A DNA stretch of 64,000 nt from NCBI GenBank assembly GCA_011947345.1, contig JAAVTG010000111.1:1-64000 (forward strand), written 5' to 3'. Below, one piece after another: positions 11,713-23,883 of this stretch. Made by a program: the position numbers and the translations under genes. The first letter of the stretch is position 1. Each line of letters starts with the position of its first letter. Source of the stretch: Phytophthora quininea. Lineage: Eukaryota > Oomycota > Peronosporomycetes > Peronosporales > Peronosporaceae. The notes under the pieces are model-generated. The model made no database searches, was not told the DNA's origin, and was given only the letters and a program-made list of their open reading frames with translations.

Positions 11713-12676
11713 GACGAGAGAATTTGTGTTTCTGCCTTGGGCTTCTCGTCCGCTTTACCGCAATGGCGAGAATGCTCGTAACGGTTGGCTATGCGCAAAC
11801 AAACATCACGCCACCTCTGCCAGGTGTTGCCGTGAGCTGCTGCCAATGCTAGAGCGCGAAAAGCGAGTCTCGATCTGACAGACCAGCGCAGGGCATCGAG
11901 ACAGGCTCACACTCCACCGCTGACAGGCTCCACTACGGCTCCGGATCCAGCACCTGCCACACGTCAAGTCGACAGCTTGGCCCAGTATCTCAAGTTCGTC
12001 AAGTCTTGCACCACGGACCATCGCAGCAGCGACCTGCGTAGCTAATGGGCTAGTGGTAGCCGATTGCTTCGGTCCACTGCATGACTTGCTTGTTGACGCG
12101 GTACACTATGGCTCGGAAGGGTAAGCACTATCCACCCAAGCAGCACTGAGTGAGCAAGCATCGCGGCTTGACCGCTTGGCCTCGGACTCCGAGAAGCTTT
12201 TGTCCGTGACGCAGCACTGTTTCTGGCGGCGGTGCGGTGCAGCTGGTGACAGCGCGCCGAAAGTCGATGTGCAGCCCGTGCACCGAACGACGCAGAAGTC
12301 GCCAGCGAGCGGCGTCTGGCCAAGACAGGGCACCGCACCGACATGGGAAGGCGTGGAGGCACCGAGCGCTGGCAACGCGGTCGACTGGTGGCCGTGTGTT
12401 TCGCCTCCGTTTGTGATGCAGAACTAGAGCTTCCGGTCGTTTCTGAAGTGAACCGACGATTTACCCTTTGGACTGGCGCGAGCAGCAACTCCACCAGGCA
12501 AAATATTGCAGGGCCAACACGCCATGAATGTCTCCGTGCCGGTCTAATGGACGCCAAAGGAATTGGAGCGGTCTCGCTGCCGAGACCTCGGCCTGCATCT
12601 CGGGAAAGCTGGTCGCCTTTTGCTCTCTGCATAGTGTAGGAACCTGAAAATCAGGTAATGCACACCAAAAATTGTC
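11713..12676. other. Intergenic region without a recognisable gene
   Basis: Divergent promoter space between the C69 peptidase and the ankyrin-FYVE gene. A minus-strand frame (12042-12632) is open for 196 residues but is Arg/Ser-rich, low in conserved character and without a recognisable motif, so I do not call it. No repeat or RNA gene was seen. Confidence 0.5.
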
Positions 12677-14083
12677 GTGCTACTGCCACAATCTCGTGTA
12701 CAAGCGCCACCGAACGATGACTACGACCACATTTCACGGCCCGTCCATCACAAATCGTACAGTCTGCGGCACCACATCCAGAAACCGGCCCCGTCTGCCT
12801 TTTTCTCAGACTCTTCTCTTGGGTTGGGGGCCCCATTACGGCTTTTGCAGGGCAGCTGGGAGAAGCTCCGACTCCAGTCTTCGATGGCCATGGTGGACCT
12901 GCGCGACCCGCTGCTGCTGCGCGACGTGGCGCCGCCGCCGCTCTCGAGCATCTCGCCCGACACGACGGCCACCAGCTCGGACGACGAGAGCAACCACAGC
13001 GGCAGCAGCGGCACACTCGGGCGACCGCCGCTGACGCCAATGCGCGGCAAGATGCACGCGGACGAGGTGTTCGTCAAGAACATGGTGGGGCTGCTGAACA
13101 AGCGCGGCTACAACGTGCGCGACTCGGCGCTCGAGACATCCATCGCGTCGTCCTCCAACAGCTTCACGCGCTCCAGCAGTATGACCAGCAACGGCTCGAC
13201 CGTCTCGTCGGTGCTGCTGTCGCTGCGAGAGCCCAACCACGGCCAGACGCCGCTGCACATCGCCGTCCGCAAGGGCGACACGCAGATCCTGGACGCGCTG
13301 CTGGAGCACGAGAGCGTCGAGGAGCTGATTGACGCCCCCGACTTTAACGGCAACACGGCACTGCACTTCGCCACGGGCAACTGGAGGCAGCCCCAGTGTC
13401 TGGCTATCACCGAGAGACTTCTGGAGGCTGGGGCGGACGTTAATGTGGAGAACAAGAGAGGCCTCAGTCCCCTGGCAGTGCACATGCTGACGCTCAAGGT
13501 CGACAACCCCACGCTTGTCGTGAAGCTGCTGGAGGCCGGCGCCGACCCCAATACAGAGGCCGAAGGAGTGGCCGTATTGCACCTCGCGGCCAGACGGGAC
13601 CTGCCGGCTATTGCTGGCGTCCTGGTGGCCTACGGAGCGTCCATGTTGTCACTCAACTCGGATGGACTCATGTGCTACGAAGTGGCACCGAACCGCGTCA
13701 AGCAGTTCATGGTGCGCAGCATCCAAAGGACCCCGGACTTTGTGCCCATGCACCAACGTAGCAGTTGCATGCGCTGCAAGTCGCAGGGTCTTTTCACGGC
13801 TAAGAAGGCGTTCGGAAACTTGATGAAGAAGGTCTTCGGCATGAGCATGCAGGCCCACCAGTGCAACTGCTACCATTGCGGCATGATCTTCTGCGCACAG
13901 TGCCTTAAGCCTTCGTCAGCAGTGACTGCCATCCCCTTTGTTCGGCCAGAGCAAGACGCTGAGCCGGGCAAGATCAAGACGTGCCGCTTGTGCGAGGCAA
14001 TCCTACTGGAGCGCAAGCGGAAACAGGCGTCTCAGCATGCGTTCGACATGCACCTAATGGGCTTCAAGACGACCATACCATAG
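12677..14083 (+). CDS. Ankyrin-repeat protein with C-terminal FYVE-like zinc finger
   Basis: Single uninterrupted frame. The most upstream ATG is 12677; an in-frame ATG at 12884 (MAMVDLRDPLLLRDVAPPP) looks like a better start because sequence upstream of it has weak coding character. The centre holds about four ankyrin repeats (GQTPLHIAVRKGDTQILDAL, NGNTALHFATGN, RGLSPLAVHML, GVAVLHLAARRDLPAIAGVL). The C-terminal 110 residues carry paired Cys motifs: SCMRCKSQGLF, a basic segment, HQCNCYHCGMIFCAQC and CRLCEAIL, a pattern like a FYVE or FYVE-related finger that binds phosphatidylinositol 3-phosphate on endosomes. Ankyrin-FYVE combinations are common in oomycetes. This is one of the few genes in the window with no frame break. 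Endosomal adaptor role is inference. Confidence 0.8.
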   Translation: MLLPQSRVQAPPNDDYDHISRPVHHKSYSLRHHIQKPAPSAFFSDSSLGLGAPLRLLQGSWEKLRLQSSMAMVDLRDPLLLRDVAPPPLSSISPDTTATSSDDESNHSGSSGTLGRPPLTPMRGKMHADEVFVKNMVGLLNKRGYNVRDSALETSIASSSNSFTRSSSMTSNGSTVSSVLLSLREPNHGQTPLHIAVRKGDTQILDALLEHESVEELIDAPDFNGNTALHFATGNWRQPQCLAITERLLEAGADVNVENKRGLSPLAVHMLTLKVDNPTLVVKLLEAGADPNTEAEGVAVLHLAARRDLPAIAGVLVAYGASMLSLNSDGLMCYEVAPNRVKQFMVRSIQRTPDFVPMHQRSSCMRCKSQGLFTAKKAFGNLMKKVFGMSMQAHQCNCYHCGMIFCAQCLKPSSAVTAIPFVRPEQDAEPGKIKTCRLCEAILLERKRKQASQHAFDMHLMGFKTTIP

Positions 14084-14368
14084 ACCACCGAGGCATGAAA
14101 CACACCTGCGCCAGCAGCGCAGACATCCACCCAAGCACCTTATCAGGCAAGACGAAAGCACAACGACCAGTGCACTTTGTAAAGATGGCGAGGAGAAGGG
14201 CGCGCACCAACGGGAGTGGCGTCGCTCAATACTTCGGGAATGTTGTTTGTTCCTGTTCCAGCCCCCTTCTTCCATACCTTCCTGCGTCTTTTGTCAGCGT
14301 TCGTACCAGAGAGAAAGCGATAATTTAATTCACACGGCGACGTTCATTTTGTTCTACCGTCTCGGATA

Positions 14369-15330
14369 TCAGTCAAATATGCCGCCTAGCCCGTCTTCTT
14401 CAGAGAGTCCGTCATCAGCAACGGCGCGTTTAGCTTCTCGCATCGCCGCCTTCTCCTCACCGCGTTGGTTGTGCGCTGGGTCAAACGTTGGGTACGCGTC
14501 CAGAACGAACTTGCCTTGCGTGTTGGTGGCCTCGATGGCGCGGACGGGGAACTTGGCAAAGGCCGTGAAGTGGTGCAGCGTGATGGCCATCTCCACGGTG
14601 GTGTCCAGCTTCAGCGCAGTGGACGCTTCGGTCTGAGCGCCATGGAATGGCACATACACCAACTGGTCGCAGATAGCTCGCTGCTCATCCGAAAGTCCAG
14701 GAAACTATGCAGCCACAACAAGCATGAGTTAAATCTGCGAGGCAACGAGGCAAGAAACCTGAAAGGAAAATATGGTTGCGAACCTCGTTGTCGATGACGA
14801 ATGCGCTGCTGCCTTCGTATGGCGTGGCGTGCGCTGCTGCAAGACACCAGATGCCCACAAGTCTCAGCTACCAGCTACAATAATTCTTATGATCCAGCAG
14901 CACCCAAACTGCTGGCAACAAGAGAGTAAGACCTCGACTCTACGTCGAGAAACGTACCGAATGCTCCTTCCTGCTTGCTCAAGCCGAAGATACTGCAGCC
15001 CTTGGTCTTGAGGTACTCGCGAGCAGCGTCAAAGTCGTAGAAGTGCACGACGTCCACGTACTTCTGCGCTCGATGAGCTCCATGCGTCCCGAAGCGCTCC
15101 GATCCCACTGCCAAAAAAAACAACATCAAACTCGTCAGACCCAAATGGACGCAGCGCCAGCTACTGTCCAACAAACCGACGAGAACTTGCGTCGCTCCGA
15201 AGGCGGAGGCTGTGCGCAGATATGTGCCGAGGTTCTGACGCCCGCTTTCGTTGGACAGCACCACGTACAGCTCCACGGAGCTGGCGTCGCTGCTCATGCT
15301 CATGTTCGGTCTCTTCCAGCCAAAAATCAC
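14369..15330 (-). CDS. SpoU/TrmH-family RNA 2'-O-methyltransferase
   Basis: Start at 15330 (MIFGWKRPNMSMSSD) or at the internal Met 15306. The protein is read across four exons: an N-terminal piece (VELYVVLSNESGRQNLGTYL, FGATQVLV), then GSERFGTHGAHRAQKYVDVV, then YEGSSAFVIDNE, then FPGLSDEQRAICDQLVYVPF. The alternation IDNE-FPGLS...VYVPF...STALKL corresponds to SpoU motifs 2 and 3, which form the knotted S-adenosylmethionine site; the usual NxSVA of motif 3 is changed to STALKL. These enzymes methylate ribose 2'-OH in tRNA or rRNA; the substrate cannot be told here. The start lies only 31 bp from the stop of the upstream same-strand site-1 protease, an unusually tight spacing for a spliced eukaryotic gene. 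Confidence 0.75.
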
Positions 15331-15361
15331 TTAAGTCTTCCAGTCCGGTCTATGTCGAAGC

Positions 15362-18300
15362 TCAAGTGAGCGTCTGCATGGTGACGCGCTGCTGCTGACG
15401 TCCATCGACGCACTGCTGCCTCGCGTAAAACTTGCAGAAGCTCCGATGCACCGACTTGCCTTCAATGGCTTGCAATACCTTGGAGTGCTTGGCGAATTCT
15501 TTGCGACGATCGTGGATGTCAATGTCTCGGGTTTGCAGTTGGACCAACGGGTGCAGCACTTGCTTGTCTGCGGTGAACTCGAGCTCTAGCCGCTGCACAC
15601 CAGAGTGAGCCGATTCGTCCTGCGGAACAATCGCAGACGGCAGCACTGCGTCATTTGTGAAGCGCAGCATCGATCGCAGCATCCCGAAGCAGTGTCGGAA
15701 TTTGGCTGCAGGGTGCACGCTCGAGTCGAGACAAGAGCTGTCTCCAAAGACTGCGATCCGACCGCCGTAGCTCGACGGCACTTGGTAAAGCCCCATGACC
15801 GGAACGTCCTGCAAAGTCTCCTCGGATCGGTTCAACACCATTGCACTCTGGTCGGAAGCATCAATGTAGCCCAGATACCCACCCACTGGGAAGTTGGTCA
15901 GGTACGATCCAGACCAGTACGGGAACGATGTGTCATTGTCTGAAGCGAGCAGCGACACACTCGAGCTGTAGACCACGCCATCTCCAAAGGAAATGTGGAA
16001 GTCTCTGAGCAGATTGTTAATCGCTGGGATGTTGGCTCCACCCGTGATTGCTCGCCACTTGCTCAAGGTGCTTGTGTCGAACAATGATAGCGAATCCAAC
16101 AAGCGATCATCGTACCAGTCTGCAAACAGGATCAACGACACGTTCGAGTATTTGATCGCTGCCTGGAGTGCGACAATCTCATCCCGAAAGAATTCTTCTT
16201 CGGGGTCGACGACCATGACGACTCCGTACTTGGTCAAATCCAAGCACGAATACTCGAACGGCAATATCTCCATGTAGAAGCCTTCACTCGATAAGAAATT
16301 CCAGAGCTGGTGGAAGTTTGTGTGCGGGTGATCACCTGAAGCGTCCATTAAATCGTGCTGGTTCTCGAGGTTATCGCGCGGCACAAACGCAGACGGGTAG
16401 GGGATGTTGTGGAACTGGTCCCAGAGGATTCGCTTCGATGGGGGCGGTGTTGGAACAATCTTGATCTTCATCGGAATCCGCAGTTCATCCACTCGGTGGA
16501 CGTTGTCGACTTCAAGTACCAGCGATCCCATCGCAATACCGCTGAATGAAGCTGCAGTGTCCTTTACTTCGATGAAGACGCCGATGGAGCCATAATATGG
16601 CCATAACTCGGAAGGAGTTGACACGGAGACAGTCAAATGCTCTCCGTTCGTGTCACTGACCCACTGCGGGGATTCTTGATTGTTCCCACGACAGATCCAG
16701 GGTTCATGATTGTAAAGTTGACCATAAGAGGAAGCGAGCTGTGGTAAAGAGGCTTGGAGCAAAATGGCCACATTCGAGGGCAGTCCGTCATGTCAACCAT
16801 TTCCGGAAACGCGCTGGGTTTCACAACACTGGGAACAACTTCCAGACCTTCTCGTCGAGTGGCATTTACAGCAGCTTGATGCTTGGTCCACATCGTCTCC
16901 ACTAGTTTGCTCGCTTTCGTGATGTTCAGCAGCCCGTTGCCTTGCTCGAAGATGTGGTTCCGAACCACGTGGTCAGCAGTGTCGTAGCGAGCTTGTAATC
17001 GATCAGAGCTCTCCAACAGTACTTGCTTCATCGACGCAGGGTTCAATAGGTGCCAGCGATCTTCAGCAGGAATCATGGAAGCCAGGAGAGCAATTGATGC
17101 TGATACAATGGGGGCCGAAGCACTGGTCCCTGAGAGCGTTTTACAGCCGCCAGAAGCGTCTGCTCCAGGAACATCCTCAGCAAGTGTGACGATGTCCGGT
17201 TTAACGCGACCAGATCCAAAGGGTAATTCCCACGTTGTCATGCCTCTGGACGAAAACTCAGCGATCTCGTTGTCCTTTGTGACACCACCGACACCAATCA
17301 CCTCCATTTGGTCTGCAGGGTTCGACAGCAAGCCGTAGCGAGGTCCGTCGTTCCCTACCGCAGATACCTGTCAGTAGAAGCAACAGTTTTGTCAGATTGC
17401 ATTGTGATCGAGTTATGGAGACAATAGCAAGCGTACCAGAACAATACCATTCGCTGCCAGCTCTTGCACTTTGTCAACAAACGGCAAGTCCTGGAAATCA
17501 GGTCCTCCGGTACTCAAGTTTAAGACGTGAATTCCCTTAAACAGCGCGTAATTAAATGCGTCTAGGTACCACGACGTGAACGACAATTGATCGCCAGTAA
17601 ACATTCGGAACACGAATAGCTCAGCTTCCGGTGCGATCCCTGGACATTTTGGATCTGTCCCGCTAATCACTCCTGCAACGAACGTACCGTGTCCGACCGA
17701 GTCAATGTTCTTCTTCTCGTGTGTCCAATTAATTCGCTCCTTCACGTTTGTCAATTTCGATGACGACAAACCCGTGTCGAAAATGCCGACTTTAACGCCC
17801 TGTCCTTTGAATCCTCGCTCCCAGAGCTCTCTTACGCCCAGATCATCCACCAGCATAGTCGGTGACTCCTTCCGTAGCCCAAACAGCCCTCTTTCTGGCT
17901 CACTAAACGTCCTTTTGTCCCCCACTGTCTTCAATTTGCGTGTTTGCTGTCGCTCCGCCTCCAACAACTTCACGTTCCGGTACTCTTGATTCACTCGAAT
18001 ATTTTTCACTTTCAAGTCATTTCCAGCTGTAAAATCCTCCAGCAAAGCTTCTGATCCTTGGCAGATGCTTCTGTCCCTTAAATATTCATCATCATACCCT
18101 TTTGGAAGCGTCTTCATCTCACACGCAAACGTGCGCAACACCACAAAGTCCGTCGGCGCTTGTCGTGCGAATGGCGAGCGTCTAGCGATCTCCAGTCCGT
18201 AATCTGGTATTGCAGCACTCACATAACTGCTCGCAAGCTGCTCCTGCGTCTCTAAATCTCTGTAGTCGCGCATCTGGGCGATGTATTCCTGTGTCACAGT

Positions 18301-18486
18301 GTCTTCGTAGAAAGCGCAGAGCTTTGACTGCGGCTGTACGACGTCAGTGACGGCTAATGAGCACGAACAGCATATCACCAACACCGCCTGGATCCCAGCT
18401 ACCAATAGAGCCCGCGTACGCCGCCGGAGGACGCCTGTGGACGACGCACAAGGCACCAAGCTGCGCATCCGTGGGCCATGCATCAA
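15362..18486 (-). CDS. Site-1 protease (MBTPS1/SKI-1-like subtilase)
   Basis: Pyrolysin/S1P-type subtilisin serine protease, membrane-bound in the Golgi, which in other eukaryotes cleaves lumenal loops of membrane transcription factors and secreted proproteins. N-terminal hydrophobic segment (LLVAGIQAVLVICCSC) acts as signal peptide or anchor. Catalytic triad motifs are all present: VGIFDTGLS (Asp), GHGTFVAGVISGT (His) and GTSASAPIVSASIALLASM (Ser), with LNLSTGGPDF before the oxyanion region. An intron lies at about 17332-17420. The C-terminal half is the long S1P-type domain (LLDSLSLFDTSTLSKWRAIT and the following VMGLYQVPSSYGGRIAVFGD). Near 16673-16677 the frame changes between MNPGSVVGTIK and ESPQWVSD; one extra A restores it. 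No C-terminal transmembrane segment is obvious in the final 100 residues. Confidence 0.87.
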
Positions 18487-18593
18487 CAGCTATCACTGAC
18501 TGTACGAATCAGGTGGCCTGTTGTGGGTGTCAAATAATATAAAAACCAAGTGTATTTCTGATTCTATTAGCGTTCTACGTTGAAAGACTTAAG

Positions 18594-19548
18594 ATGGTTG
18601 CGATCGTCGGCTTCGGCTCCTTGCTCTCTGGTACGTGGCTCAATGATGATTATACGACGAAACACGTGTCTTGATGGCGTCTGGTGCTGTGCAGAGGTGT
18701 CGGCGCGCTCGACGTTCGGCGACGGGGTCCAGAACTTCCGCCTGGCTAAAGTGCTCGACTACCGCCGCGTGTTCGCGCATCCCGCCTCCATTTTCTTCCA
18801 ACGGGAGATCGCCAACCTCCAGACGAAGGTGACAATAATATAGTTTATAACTTGGGATTGCATTTTATTTACTGGGTTTTGTTGTAGGAAATGGCGAGTT
18901 TGTCGACGGAACCGGCGACTGGGAGTTCGTTCCTTGTGAGTGTGTTTGACGTGCCAGAGGAGCTGCTGCCGGACTTTTATGAGAGAGAGGAGGGGTTTAG
19001 GATCATCAGTGCGAAGTTCCAAGAGCTGGATGGGAGTGCAGGAGGAGAGGTGAGCGAAAGGCGAAGCATTTGACCCAAAGGCAAGATATTACTGACCTTG
19101 TGAATATTTCAGGCGCTGATGTGCACTCGATGGACTGATGAAGAGTACATTGCAAACCGGTAGGGATTTCGTGACAGGTGGGGTGATGTTCATGGTTTTG
19201 AATAGAGAAACCCATACAGTGGACAGGAGACTTTCGACGACAAGTACAAAAGGTTTGGGCTCGACACCATTTGGGGTGGGATGCGAAGAGCGGGATACGG
19301 CCGTGTCGGGTACGCAGAATACTTTCTTGAACAGATTTTGCTGTTTGACTCTAACGTGCACTTTACAGGTTTACCTTCGCCATTGTTTGCTTGCCGTTAA
19401 GAAGCTGGGCCAGGACGTCTACGATGATTTTGTGAACACGACCTACCTCGGAGATCGCAAGACAACCATCAAGGAGTATATTGAGGCGAATCCGAGCATC
19501 ATGCTGGAGCGCCCACCTCCACACCTTATCGACCGCTACAGTGGCTAA
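18594..19548 (+). CDS. Small conserved protein, tentative gamma-glutamylcyclotransferase fold
   Basis: Exons 18594-18630, 18695-18838 and 18888-19049, followed by two or three more up to 19548. It opens MVAIVGFGSLLSEVSARSTF, which resembles the GSL loop start of GGCT-fold proteins, then AKVLDYRRVFAHPASIFFQR and SLSTEPATGSSFLVSVFDVP. The C-terminal exon ends YLRHCLLAVKKLGQDVYDDF and DRKTTIKEYIEANPSIMLER. I do not recognise a specific function. GGCT-like enzymes release 5-oxoproline from gamma-glutamyl peptides, but I cannot identify the catalytic Glu with confidence. The short introns (57-65 nt) and phase-consistent junctions make the gene itself secure. Confidence 0.65.
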
Positions 19549-19841
19549 ACACATTCTATCTGCTTCAATCGGATCTATGGTGAACCCTTACAGTGAACAT
19601 TTGAACCGTTGGAATGAACGGTAAAGCATTTTACCACCGGATATGAGTTGTAGAATACATGTAAAGATGCGAGCAGCGGGTAGACTTTGCCGAAGCGACT
19701 AAGTCAAATGGCTACCCATATTCCGAAGAAATAACGGTGGAAACCTGAAACTTCTGGTGCCGTCGGTTCCGTTTTCGGTCGTTGCCTTCACTCCTCAAGT
19801 AAGATCGTCGAAGCACATTGATTTTGGTGAGAACGAGTACA

Positions 19842-22788
19842 ATGAGAGGGGGCCAAGGAAACCAAATCGAGGAGGATGGTGTGATTTCGACTCCATTCAT
19901 CGTGAACAAGGCTACCGCTACATTCAGGGCCAGTCTGGGGTCGACCAATCCTCAGCACATTTGGGCAGCTCTAGGTCTCCACCTAGAGACTCTGTTGAAG
20001 CAAGGCAAAGCGGCGAGGATAATTGATTTCGGCACGTTCGGCTTCAACCAGGACGGCAAGCCGATCTTCCTGCAAGACCCCGTGTTCCTGCACATGACAC
20101 GGCTGAGTACGGGTCTCCGAAGGCGTGGCAACAGTGCTCAAACTATTCTATCGAGCGAGAAGATAGTTGATGTCAATGCTGCTGGTGTTGCAGCCGAGGG
20201 CGTACCAAACTGCAATAATGATCTCGTGAGCTCTGTAATCTCCAGCGTTATGGCGTGGGTGACCACTTGGGCCAAAGGCGGAGAAGTGATGAGAGTAAGT
20301 TTTCTCCCTGTTGGTGAGTGGATCTGCACGGGTGAGAGGGTCGAATTTCGCTTCTTGGACTCCTTCTGTGATAAAATGGCGAAACGAGGATCGAATGACG
20401 AGGAAGCGAGAATTGCTGAGCCTGTCGGTAGCTCTCGCAGCAACCAATTTGAGGAATTGGACGAACAAGGTGATCGGGCCTCTGTAGCAAGTCTTCTCAA
20501 GAGCGTGGGGAAGTTAGGAGGGTCCAGGTCGGGAAAATCCGTTGTGAGTGTCGCCACTAGTAACCAAGAGGCAGAATCGAGAAGCCGTTCTTCGACAACA
20601 CGCAGCCAATACAAGATGCGTGCAACTACGCGGTCCACTTGTGCCAAGCAGCGACAACCGCATAACCAACGACCGCTTAGTGCTGCCACATCAACCAGAA
20701 GCTCAACAAAAACTGCACGTAGTAAAACGAGTTCTAACGGCACGCTACGAGCGAGTAAACAAGGACCGAGCTCGCGGCAAACATTTAATCCAGCCCAAAT
20801 TGAAGCTGTCGCTCACGACATCATCGAAGCTACAACGAGACCAAAGTCTGCTGCGTCAAGGTGTCTAAGCGCGGTGCAAGATAGCGTCGAGAATTCACCG
20901 CAACTCTCAGCAAGACAAGTGGAGGCAACCAACCGTCTCCTCAGCAGAATCAGTCGAAGCCAGTCGACCAAAGGTCTCAATGCGCTCATCGCGGTTTTCA
21001 GAACCTTCAAGAGTGGAACGATTTCCCAAAGCGAGCTCAGTGTTGCGCTGCGTAAATTGGGCATCAAAGAATCGGCAGCAGAACTAAAAGAGGTAGCAGT
21101 AGCTTTCGCGCATCGGAATCGAGGCTACGTCGACACAAGAAAACTGATCGAGGCACTTCGAGGTCCGCCAATGAGTCCGGAGAGACTCGACCTAGTCGAG
21201 AGAGTCTATCGTCAAATGGATCCAGCGGGTTACGACGCGGTGTCCATTGACGAGATGATTAAGTTCTACAACGTGAGCTTTCTCCCCAAGTTCGCGACGG
21301 AAAGCAAACGCGACTAGAAGCGTTGAATGCGTTCCTTGAGGACTGGTCGTCGTGCACGACGGGTGGCGACAATATTGTCACATTCGACGCATTTGCAGAA
21401 TACTACCATGTACGTGGCAGTCGACAGCTAATATTTTGTGGACATGGTATCTAACGTTTCTTTTCGTTCAGAATGTAAGCACCTGCATCGCGGACGACGC
21501 AGAGTTCGCTCGATTGATGCAGCAAACGTGGAAGTTCCCAGACGAAAGCCTGACGACCGACGATAATCAGAGATCATCTAGAGGAAACCACGATCCACTT
21601 GCGGCGACGTCAGCGCAGGATCCAGACGCTCTGCTCTCGGACCAGTGCTCGATTTCGCCGAAGTCTGTAAGTTGTGACGAGCTTGAGTTATCTCCGCAAG
21701 AAGGGTGGACATATCTCCGTGCATTGCTGTTGCCTCGAAGAGGTCAAGAAGGTGCTAATCGACTGCCAACGTTGGACAACATGTGCCGGCGACTGAGAGC
21801 TAACCGAGTTCTGGGCGACGGAAACGAGACGATGAATTTCAAAGCATTCGCACACGCGCTGTCTGTCATGGACAAGCGTTTGCAAGCAAAGCAAATCCAC
21901 GACCTGACAAGTCTTGTGGCTGCGCATTGCGGTGAAGTGCTCAGTTTTGGCGACACCATTTCGCTTGTGCGGCTTCACCAAAAACTCATCACGGCGCGAT
22001 CTGAAACTGCAGCAACAGAGCCAACTGACGACAACAATTACGTGGAGAATTACGCATCCAGAACGATTGGTCGGATTCGTGCTCACGTATTCGGGAGCAG
22101 CAGTGATGTCAACAACAGCAGCAGACTTAATTCACTGGAGAAGGCTCTGCAACTGGCGTGTTCAAACCGCGATGCGGTCTTGGCAAGATACGAATTACGT
22201 AGTGCTCTACAAAAGATTGAGTTCGACATCACGTACCAAGAGCTGGACTATTTGTTTGCGTACTTTGACGCCGACCGCGACGGATTCATCAACTACGACA
22301 CGTTCCTCGAGGTTTTAGGTGGTGCTTCAAGTCTGCCTAAGGTCTTCAAGCCTCGGATTCTGCCCAGCAACATTGAGCCAAGTCCTGTCGAAACGGATAA
22401 ACGCTTCATGGTTCCACCAGAACTACCAAGATCACTGTCACCGCAGTCTGCAAGACGTCCAAGGCAACAAATTGCCAAGCAAGAGAATCAGCCCAACTTT
22501 CGGCGTCGAAACGTGATCGATCGGACGGTTTGGAATCAGACCAAGCCATTTGGGCCGGAGATGGATGCCACCATTTCCACCAACGATTTCGGGACGATTG
22601 ACGTCGAGCGAAGACGTCGCTATCGAGCTGCACAGTTGATCCAGTCGATTTTCCGTGGAGTTCGATGTCGACAAGTTGTGGCTCAACTGCGTCGCAAGAC
22701 TGCCGCTCGGGATCGCCGGATGCTTGAAGGAATGCATACCACCAAGAAAATCACGCGGACAGCGCTGCCAAATGCGTATGGGTTTTAA
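19842..22788 (+). CDS. HU-domain (CCDC81-like) protein with EF-hands and IQ-like tail
   Basis: First ATG of the frame is 19842 (MRGGQGNQIEEDGVISTPF). The N terminus resembles the HU-type domain of CCDC81: NPQHIWAALGLHLETLLKQG, IIDFGTFGFNQDGKPIFLQ. A Ser/Arg-rich disordered segment follows (20400-20900), then EF-hand-like pairs (IAVFRTFKSGTISQSELSVA; LVERVYRQMDPAGYDAVSID) and, in the second half, AYFDADRDGFINYDTFLEVL with a canonical DADRDG loop. The tail has AAQLIQSIFRGVRCRQVV, an IQ motif. An intron runs from about 21411 to 21471. At 21284-21292 the frame changes; one added base in CCCAAGTT turns the stop-bearing frame into a continuous one through LEALNAFLEDW. CCDC81 and similar proteins are centrosomal or ciliary, so a flagellar role in zoospores is plausible but inferred. 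Confidence 0.75.
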
Positions 22789-23880
22789 CTACTGTAGGTC
22801 TACGCGAATACTGCGATAGGATTTTTAAATACTGGTACGGGTGATGTGTATTTCTCGGCATCTAGCGCACCTGCTTCGCAGCCGCGCCATCTGGCCTCGA
22901 GGACATGTGAGAATATTGGTGGTTGGCAGATACACAACAAACAAGGATGGACGTGTTGAAGCAATATCATACTAGCAATTACCGGTACTGAGCAGCGTTG
23001 AGGGCTATATCTGCACCGGTTTGGTACCGGTATTGACCAGCGTGGACGGGCTATCCCCGGGGATTCCAAAAAAAAATGTATCTTTTCGTTTTTAAACGAG
23101 CGAAAAGCCAATCATTCGATTGAAACCACTTATTCATAGTAAGTAAGAAAACACTTTGCCAAAACATTCGTTAAGCTGTATCAACACGGAAGGGGGGTCG
23201 ATTACCGATTATTTGCGAGTTTTCAATCTGCGGTAGTAGTAAGTCTAATCTCCGAAGGTCTGGAAGAATACAACGTCGGAGTGTTGGACAACGTGAAGTA
23301 GATCGTGGTGGAGGCGAAATAGTTCTGGATTGCAGTTAATGAAATTGCCAAAGTGTGTAGCTCGCTTTAGTCAGCGCAGGATTGTGTGATACTGCTCTTG
23401 TAGATTGTGATTTGAGCTGTATTAATACGTGACCAAATATAAAACCAATTTATGCCGCGGGACTAACGTACGTTCAACTTATCTAGGAGGAGGAGTCAAG
23501 TTGATATTTTGTCGGTAAGTCTCAATTTAAGACTCTCAAAGTGTTTAGATTATGATATCTTAACCAAAACTAGTTGTACACGCAACTACAACTACGCATT
23601 TTCAAGTTCAAAGTGGCGACACGTAAAATCAAAACGACAAAAGGTAAGATCAAAGTGACACGACCCGCAGACTTTATATTTTTCTATAGCAACACGTTCT
23701 AACAACTGATTAGTTCGTGGAGGTGAAAAACACTCCCGCGATTTTGCTGAACTGCAACGGCTAGCTGTGCGAAGGGTAAGACATTTGTGGACGCTGTTAA
23801 CGCGTCAACGCTAGCACAGAGTTTTTCCTTCAATTTCCAAACTTCCTTTGAGTTTACTATCCCACGACACCATGCTGTAC
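22789..23880. other. AT-rich intergenic sequence bordering the repeat island
   Basis: No gene seen. It holds an imperfect direct repeat of period about 45 (22981 and 23026, separate entry) and runs of A near 23070. Composition drops sharply from the preceding gene block, marking the edge of the repeat island. Confidence 0.5.
22981..23054. repeat. Imperfect two-copy direct repeat
   Basis: Unit 1 begins accggtactgagcagcgt at 22981 and ends gggctat; unit 2 begins accggtattgaccagcgt at 23026 and ends gggctat. The units match at most positions with few substitutions and one small gap. Function unknown. Confidence 0.6.
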
Positions 23881-23883
23881 GAC

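Noticed and set aside
12042..12632. 196-residue minus-strand open frame
   Set aside because: Arg/Ser-rich composition, no motif, and GC-rich DNA leaves such frames open by chance.
12836..13582. 248-residue minus-strand frame opposite the ankyrin-FYVE gene
   Set aside because: Low-complexity shadow of the ankyrin coding sequence.
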